Source: Streptomyces sp. NBC_00568
GTDB taxonomy: Bacteria > Actinomycetota > Actinomycetes > Streptomycetales > Streptomycetaceae
Reading direction: 5' to 3'
Length of the DNA: 64,000 nt
NCBI RefSeq assembly: GCF_026341855.1
Contig: NZ_JAPENW010000001.1
Span: forward strand, 868,001-932,000
Every line of letters begins with the position of its first letter. The first letter of the stretch is position 1. The notes beneath the pieces are model-generated. The model was not told where the DNA came from, did not search any database, and was given only the letters and a program-made list of their open reading frames with translations. Position numbers and translations under genes: made by a program. This document shows, one piece after another, positions 60,112-64,000 of the stretch.

Positions 60112-62651
60112 GAGGCCTGCCTTTCTGCGACTGCTGGTCGGGCGGCCGGGTCGGACCGGCGGTCCACCGCCCGCACCGTGAGCACCATGGTGAGTCCGCC
60201 GCCGGGGGTGTCCTCGGCGTTGAGGGTGCCGCCCATCGCCTCGGCGAAGCCGCGGGCGACCGCGAGGCCGAGGCCCACGCCGGTGCCGCGCGGGGCGTCC
60301 CCGTAGCGCTGGAAGGGCGCGAATATACGGTCCTTGGCGTCGTCCGGGACGCCGGGACCGCGGTCCACGACGCGTACCTCCACGCGGTCGGCGATGGCGC
60401 TCGCCGCGACCAGGACCCGTTCGTCGAGGGGGCTGTACTTGACGGCGTTCTCGACGAGGTTGGCGACGGCGCGCTCCAGGAGCCCGGCGTCGACGGCGAC
60501 CATCGGCAGGATTTCCGGGATCTCCAGGTCCACGCTGTCCTCGGGGACGCCCCCGAGCGCCATCGGGACGACCTCGTCGAGGTCGATCTCGCGGATCAGC
60601 GGGGCGACGGTGCCGGTCTGGAGCCGGGACATGTCCAGCAGGTTGCCCACCAGGTGGTCGAGGCGGTCGGCGCCGTCCTCGATGCCTTCGAGGAGTTCGG
60701 CCCGGTCCTCCTCGGACCAGGCCACGTCGTCGGAGCGCAGGGACGACACCGACGCCTTGATACCGGCGAGCGGGGTGCGCAGGTCGTGGCTGACGGCTGC
60801 CAGCAGCGCGGTGCGGATGCGGTTGCCCTCGGCCAGTTCCTTGGCCTGGTCGGCCTCGTGCTGGAGGCGCTGCCGGTCCAGGACCACCGCGGCCTGCGCG
60901 GCGAACGCGGCCAGCACCCTGCGGTCGGAGGCGGGCAGCACCCGTCCGGACAGGGCGAGCGCCATGTGGTCGCCGACCGGCATGTCGACGTCGGCGGCGT
61001 CCGGGCGGAGTGAAGGGGCCGGTCCGACGCTGCCCGCGCACGTCCACGGGTCGACGTCGCTCACGCGCTCCAGGAGCGCGACCGACTCCATCCCGAAGGT
61101 CTCCCGGACGCGCTCCAGCAAGGCCTCCAGGCTGGTCTCGCCGCGCAGCACGCTGCCCGCCAGGAAGGAGAGGATCTCCGATTCGGCCCGCAGCCGCGCC
61201 GCCTGGTGGGTGCGGCGGGCCGCGAGGTCCACCACCGACGCCACGGAGACGGCGACGCCCACGAAGATCACGATGGCGACGATGTTCTTCGGATCGGCGA
61301 TCGTCAGCCGGTGCAGGGGCGGTGTGTAGAAGTAGTTCAGCAGCAGGGAGCCGAAGGCCGCCGAGGCGAGGGCCGGCAGGAGACCGCCGAGCAGGGCCGC
61401 CGCGACGGTCACCGCCAGGAACAGCAGCATGTCGTTGGCGAGGCCGAGATCGATGGTGTTCAGCAGCAGCGCCAGCACCACCGGACCGCCCACCCCGACG
61501 AGCCAGCCCCAGATGATCCGGGAACGCCCGAGCCGCGCCCCGCGAGCCACCGGCAGGCCGCGCCCCTTGGCGACTTCTTCGTGGGTGACGATGTGGACGT
61601 CCAGGTCGGGGCCGGATTCCCGGGCGACCGTGGCGCCGACACCCGGACCGAAGATGTACTGCCAGGTCTTGCGGCGGGAGGAGCCGAGCACGATCTGGGT
61701 GGCGTTGACGCCGCGTGCGAAGTCCAGGAGGGAGGCGGGTATGTCGTCCCCGACCACATGGTGGAAGGTGCCGCCGAGGTCCTCGGCCAGGGTGCGCTGG
61801 ACGGCCAGTTCCTTCGGGGAGGCGGAGGTGAGCCCGTCGCTGCGGGCGATGTAGACGGCCATGACCTCGCCGCCCGCGCCCTTCTCGGCGAGCCGCGCGG
61901 CCCGCCGGATCAGCGTCCGCCCCTCCGGGCCGCCGGTCAGCCCGACGACGATCCGCTCCCGGGAGCCCCAGATCTTGGAGACCCGGTGCTCGCTGCGGTA
62001 CTCGGTCAGGTATTCGTCGACCCGGTCGGCGACCCACAGCAGGGCGAGCTCGCGCAGGGCCGTGAGATTGCCCGGCCGGAAGTAGTTGGACAGGGCCGCG
62101 TCGACCTTGTCGGACTTGTAGATGTTGCCGTGGGCCATCCGGCGGCGCAGCGCGGGCGGCGACATGTCGACCAGCTCGATCTGGTCCGCCCGTCGCACCA
62201 CCTCGTCCGGCACGGTCTCGCGCTGCCGTACGCCCGTTATCGACTCGACGACATCGCCGAGTGACTCCAGGTGCTGGATGTTGACGGTGGAGACGACGTC
62301 TATGCCGGCGGCGAGCAGCTCCTCCACGTCCTGCCAGCGCTTGTCGTTGCGGGAGCCGGGCACGTTGGTGTGCGCCAGTTCGTCCACCAGGGCGACGGCG
62401 GGGGCGCGCTGCAGTACGGCGTCGACGTCCATCTCGGTGAAGAGGCCGCCCCGGTACTCCAGCTCCCTGCGGGGCACCTGCTCCAGACCGTGGAGCATCA
62501 CCTCGGTGCGCGGCCGGTGATGGTGCTCGACGAACGCCACCACGCAGTCCGTCCCGCGTTCGACGCGACGGTGCGCCTCGGAGAGCATCGCGTACGTCTT
62601 GCCGACGCCCGGTGCCGCACCGAGGTAGATCCGAAGCTTGCCGCGTCCCAT
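60108..62651 (-). CDS. kdpD: KdpD-type sensor histidine kinase
   Basis: Sensor kinase of 847 residues. Residues 1-210 form the KdpD domain with Walker A GAAPGVGKT near 11-19 and LVDELAHTNVPGSRN; 230-360 hold a USP-like domain. Four helices follow around 385-485 (GWLVGVGGPVVLALLL, NDMLLFLAVTVAAALLGGLLPAL, and so on), then a GAF domain and a kinase core with phospho-His in AAVSHDLRTPLAGI near 622 and HATPase motifs ENAVKYSP, DRGPGVPDD, GTGVGLGLAVARG. It senses K+ or turgor. It starts at ATG 62651; upstream is a 184-bp gap and then an ABC ATPase, so the K+-ATPase genes are elsewhere. Confidence 0.94.
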   Translation of the reverse strand: MGRGKLRIYLGAAPGVGKTYAMLSEAHRRVERGTDCVVAFVEHHHRPRTEVMLHGLEQVPRRELEYRGGLFTEMDVDAVLQRAPAVALVDELAHTNVPGSRNDKRWQDVEELLAAGIDVVSTVNIQHLESLGDVVESITGVRQRETVPDEVVRRADQIELVDMSPPALRRRMAHGNIYKSDKVDAALSNYFRPGNLTALRELALLWVADRVDEYLTEYRSEHRVSKIWGSRERIVVGLTGGPEGRTLIRRAARLAEKGAGGEVMAVYIARSDGLTSASPKELAVQRTLAEDLGGTFHHVVGDDIPASLLDFARGVNATQIVLGSSRRKTWQYIFGPGVGATVARESGPDLDVHIVTHEEVAKGRGLPVARGARLGRSRIIWGWLVGVGGPVVLALLLNTIDLGLANDMLLFLAVTVAAALLGGLLPALASAAFGSLLLNYFYTPPLHRLTIADPKNIVAIVIFVGVAVSVASVVDLAARRTHQAARLRAESEILSFLAGSVLRGETSLEALLERVRETFGMESVALLERVSDVDPWTCAGSVGPAPSLRPDAADVDMPVGDHMALALSGRVLPASDRRVLAAFAAQAAVVLDRQRLQHEADQAKELAEGNRIRTALLAAVSHDLRTPLAGIKASVSSLRSDDVAWSEEDRAELLEGIEDGADRLDHLVGNLLDMSRLQTGTVAPLIREIDLDEVVPMALGGVPEDSVDLEIPEILPMVAVDAGLLERAVANLVENAVKYSPLDERVLVAASAIADRVEVRVVDRGPGVPDDAKDRIFAPFQRYGDAPRGTGVGLGLAVARGFAEAMGGTLNAEDTPGGGLTMVLTVRAVDRRSDPAARPAVAERQAS

Positions 62652-62835
62652 GAGCCCTATTGTCTTCCTGTCACCGCTGTGTACGCAGCGTCGACCTTAC
62701 GGCCAGGAATCCCGGCGAAAGGGGCGAGGAGCCGCTCGGGGGACGTCTTTGACGCAACCCTGATGCCGCCACGACCTCGCGCGACTTCGCTCGGCCCAGC
62801 GCCACCTCACACGGGCCCCGCGCCGCCCCGCGGCC

Positions 62836-63534
62836 TCAGTGTTCGACGATCTCCCCGTCGCTCAGCTCCAGCACGCGGTCGGCCAGGTCGAGCAGGGTCG
62901 CGTCGTGGGTGGCGACCAGCGCCGTCACCCGCTCGCTGCGGACGACGGCGCGCAGCAGCTCCATCACGGCGTGGCCGGTCTCCGCGTCCAGCTGGCCGGT
63001 GGGCTCGTCGGCTATGAGCAGTGCGGGGTTGTTGGCGAGGGCGCGGGCTATGGCCACACGCTGCTGCTGACCGCCGGAGAGCTCCCCGGGCCGCTGGGCA
63101 GCGTGGTCGGCGAGGCCGACAAGGGAGAGCAGCAGCTCGACGCGCTCCTCGCGCTCGCGTGCTTCGGCCCGGCGCAGCCGCAGCGGGACCCCGACGTTCT
63201 CCGCGGCGGTGAGGATGGGGATGAGCCCGAAGGACTGGAAGACGAAGCCGATGCGGTCGCGGCGCAGGCCCAGCAGACCGTTCTCGTCGAGGGCCGAGAG
63301 GTCGAGGCCGTCGATGAGGACGCGTCCCCCGTCCGGTTCGTCGAGCCCGCCGACGAGATTGAGCAGCGTGGTCTTGCCCGATCCGGAGCGCCCCTTGAGG
63401 GCGACGAGTTCTCCCCGCGGAACGTCGAAGGAGACACCGCGCAGCGCGTGGACGGCGGCGGCTCCGGTGCCGTACGAACGATGGACGTTCTCGACGCGCA
63501 CCATGGTGTCGGTACCGGTGACGACCTGGCTCAT
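62836..63534 (-). CDS. ABC transporter ATP-binding protein (LolD/MacB type)
   Basis: ABC ATPase of 232 residues. Walker A GRSGSGKTT near 49-57, Q-loop FVFQSFGLIP near 96, signature LSGGQQQRVAIARALANNP near 146, Walker B ALLIADEPTGQLD near 168 and H-loop ATHDATLLDLADR near 205 are all present. The family exports lipoproteins, peptides or macrolides with a FtsX-like permease. No permease gene is immediately beside it on the visible side; upstream lies an alginate lyase-like gene, so the permease may be absent, distant or separately encoded. Start ATG 63534. Confidence 0.9.
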   Translation of the reverse strand: MSQVVTGTDTMVRVENVHRSYGTGAAAVHALRGVSFDVPRGELVALKGRSGSGKTTLLNLVGGLDEPDGGRVLIDGLDLSALDENGLLGLRRDRIGFVFQSFGLIPILTAAENVGVPLRLRRAEAREREERVELLLSLVGLADHAAQRPGELSGGQQQRVAIARALANNPALLIADEPTGQLDAETGHAVMELLRAVVRSERVTALVATHDATLLDLADRVLELSDGEIVEH

Positions 63535-63634
63535 GTTCTGTTCCCTCCCCGTGATCCCCCGTGGACCGGGCGTCAGTATCGCGACCGGACGCCCGGTCCC
63601 TCAATGGCTCATCGGACGGGACCCCTGTTTCGGT

Positions 63635-64000
63635 TCACGCGGGATTGTCGCCGTGCGTCAGCGTCTCCCACGCCACGAACAGGTTGTTGCTGCCCGCCGG
63701 GCGGTTCTGCAGGGTGAGCGTCTGGGTGTTGGTCATCGCGATGCCCAGGCGATTGTGCAGGGCGTTGTGGCCGACCTCGGTGACCGGTCCGAGCCCGAGG
63801 CTCAGCGAGCCGCCGCACAGCCAGCTCGGCGCCGCCGTGCCCAGCTGGTACTTCGACTGGAAGCCGAGCGCCTGGCGCAGCCGTTCGCCGACATCGGTGC
63901 CGTACAGGTCCTGCCCCTGGATACGGCTGGTCTCGGCGATGTGCGAGATGGCCGAAATGCCGTATCCGGTGTGGGTGAAGTCGCGGCAGGTCTCCTGGGT
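63635..64000 (-). CDS. Alginate lyase-like protein (3' part)
   Basis: The gene runs off the window; only the last 121 residues are visible. QETCRDFTHTGYGISAISHIAETSRIQGQDLYGTDVGERLRQAL and a C-terminal PAGSNNLFVAWETLTHGDNP match the alginate lyase family (catalytic-domain helical toroid; QETCRD and the His in FTHTGYG are typical). It would degrade uronate-containing polysaccharides if exported; the N-terminal signal peptide is outside the window. The gap to the ABC ATPase gene (63535-63634) has no gene. Confidence 0.75.
   Translation of the reverse strand, partial: TQETCRDFTHTGYGISAISHIAETSRIQGQDLYGTDVGERLRQALGFQSKYQLGTAAPSWLCGGSLSLGLGPVTEVGHNALHNRLGIAMTNTQTLTLQNRPAGSNNLFVAWETLTHGDNPA

Noticed and set aside
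62652..62835. kdpF or other Kdp gene upstream of kdpD
   Set aside because: No small hydrophobic ORF with a ribosome-binding site is present in this gap.

Overview
The window looks like chromosomal DNA from a Streptomyces or a very close relative. GC content is very high, GTG starts are frequent, coding third positions are mostly G or C, and several families typical of streptomycetes are present (DUF6299, DUF5999, DUF6099, a SAV_2336-type FxsT protein, F420-dependent luciferase-like oxidoreductases, ATP-binding anti-sigma-type regulators). No rRNA, tRNA, CRISPR array, transposase or prophage was seen. The only broken gene is a short acyl-CoA dehydrogenase remnant.

Layout. 1-6.4 kb: an FxsT-like STAND/TPR protein convergent with a stand-alone HExxH peptide-modification enzyme, which is preceded by a small unannotated candidate RiPP precursor. 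6.8-7.6 kb: two small lineage-specific proteins (DUF6299, DUF5999). 7.6-15.5 kb: a catabolic cluster that fits CoA-dependent 2-aminobenzoate (anthranilate) or salicylate degradation: RidA, acyl-CoA dehydrogenase, aryl-CoA ligase, PaaX-type regulator, bifunctional aryl-CoA monooxygenase/reductase and enoyl-CoA hydratase. Its two divergent promoter regions share a near-identical operator-like element. 15.8-20.3 kb: anti-sigma-type ATPase, amino-acid permease, ornithine carbamoyltransferase and arginine deiminase (an arginine deiminase route with no carbamate kinase nearby). 20.4-22.4 kb: an SPFH protein coupled to a divergent NAD-kinase-like protein. 23.0-27.0 kb: the Pnkp-Hen1 RNA repair operon. 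27.3-34.8 kb: a TetR/SDR pair with twin palindromic operators, an F420 oxidoreductase, a MazG-like/AAA pair, a SepF paralogue, a double-Mop protein and a decayed acyl-CoA dehydrogenase fused to an SDR operon.

35.2-39.5 kb: a three-gene operon (unknown protein, MoxR-type AAA ATPase, metallopeptidase-like VWA protein) whose first two proteins carry Thr-Asp or Thr-Glu dipeptide tracts encoded by hexanucleotide repeats. 40.0-44.8 kb: an MMPL transporter and a NarL-type two-component pair. 44.8-51.5 kb: membrane proteins, an F420 oxidoreductase/SRPBCC pair with an HxlR regulator, and a WGR/beta-propeller protein. 51.9 kb: an orphan CDI immunity protein. 52.4-59.2 kb: an actinobacterial syntenic block (TrmA-like RNA methyltransferase, KimA-like APC permease, two TrkA/Ceo RCK proteins, DUF3159, OB-fold protein), matching the order Rv2689c-Rv2694c of Mycobacterium tuberculosis, plus an unannotated 31-codon membrane peptide. 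59.4-62.7 kb: kdpE and kdpD without kdpFABC. The window ends with an ABC ATPase and the 3' part of an alginate lyase-like gene.

A striking feature is the number of short tandem arrays (periods of 6, 7, 16, 21, 23, about 27, 30, 33, 39 and about 115 bp) in the gaps and at gene ends. All functions are inferred by reading translated sequences and known motifs; no database search was run.
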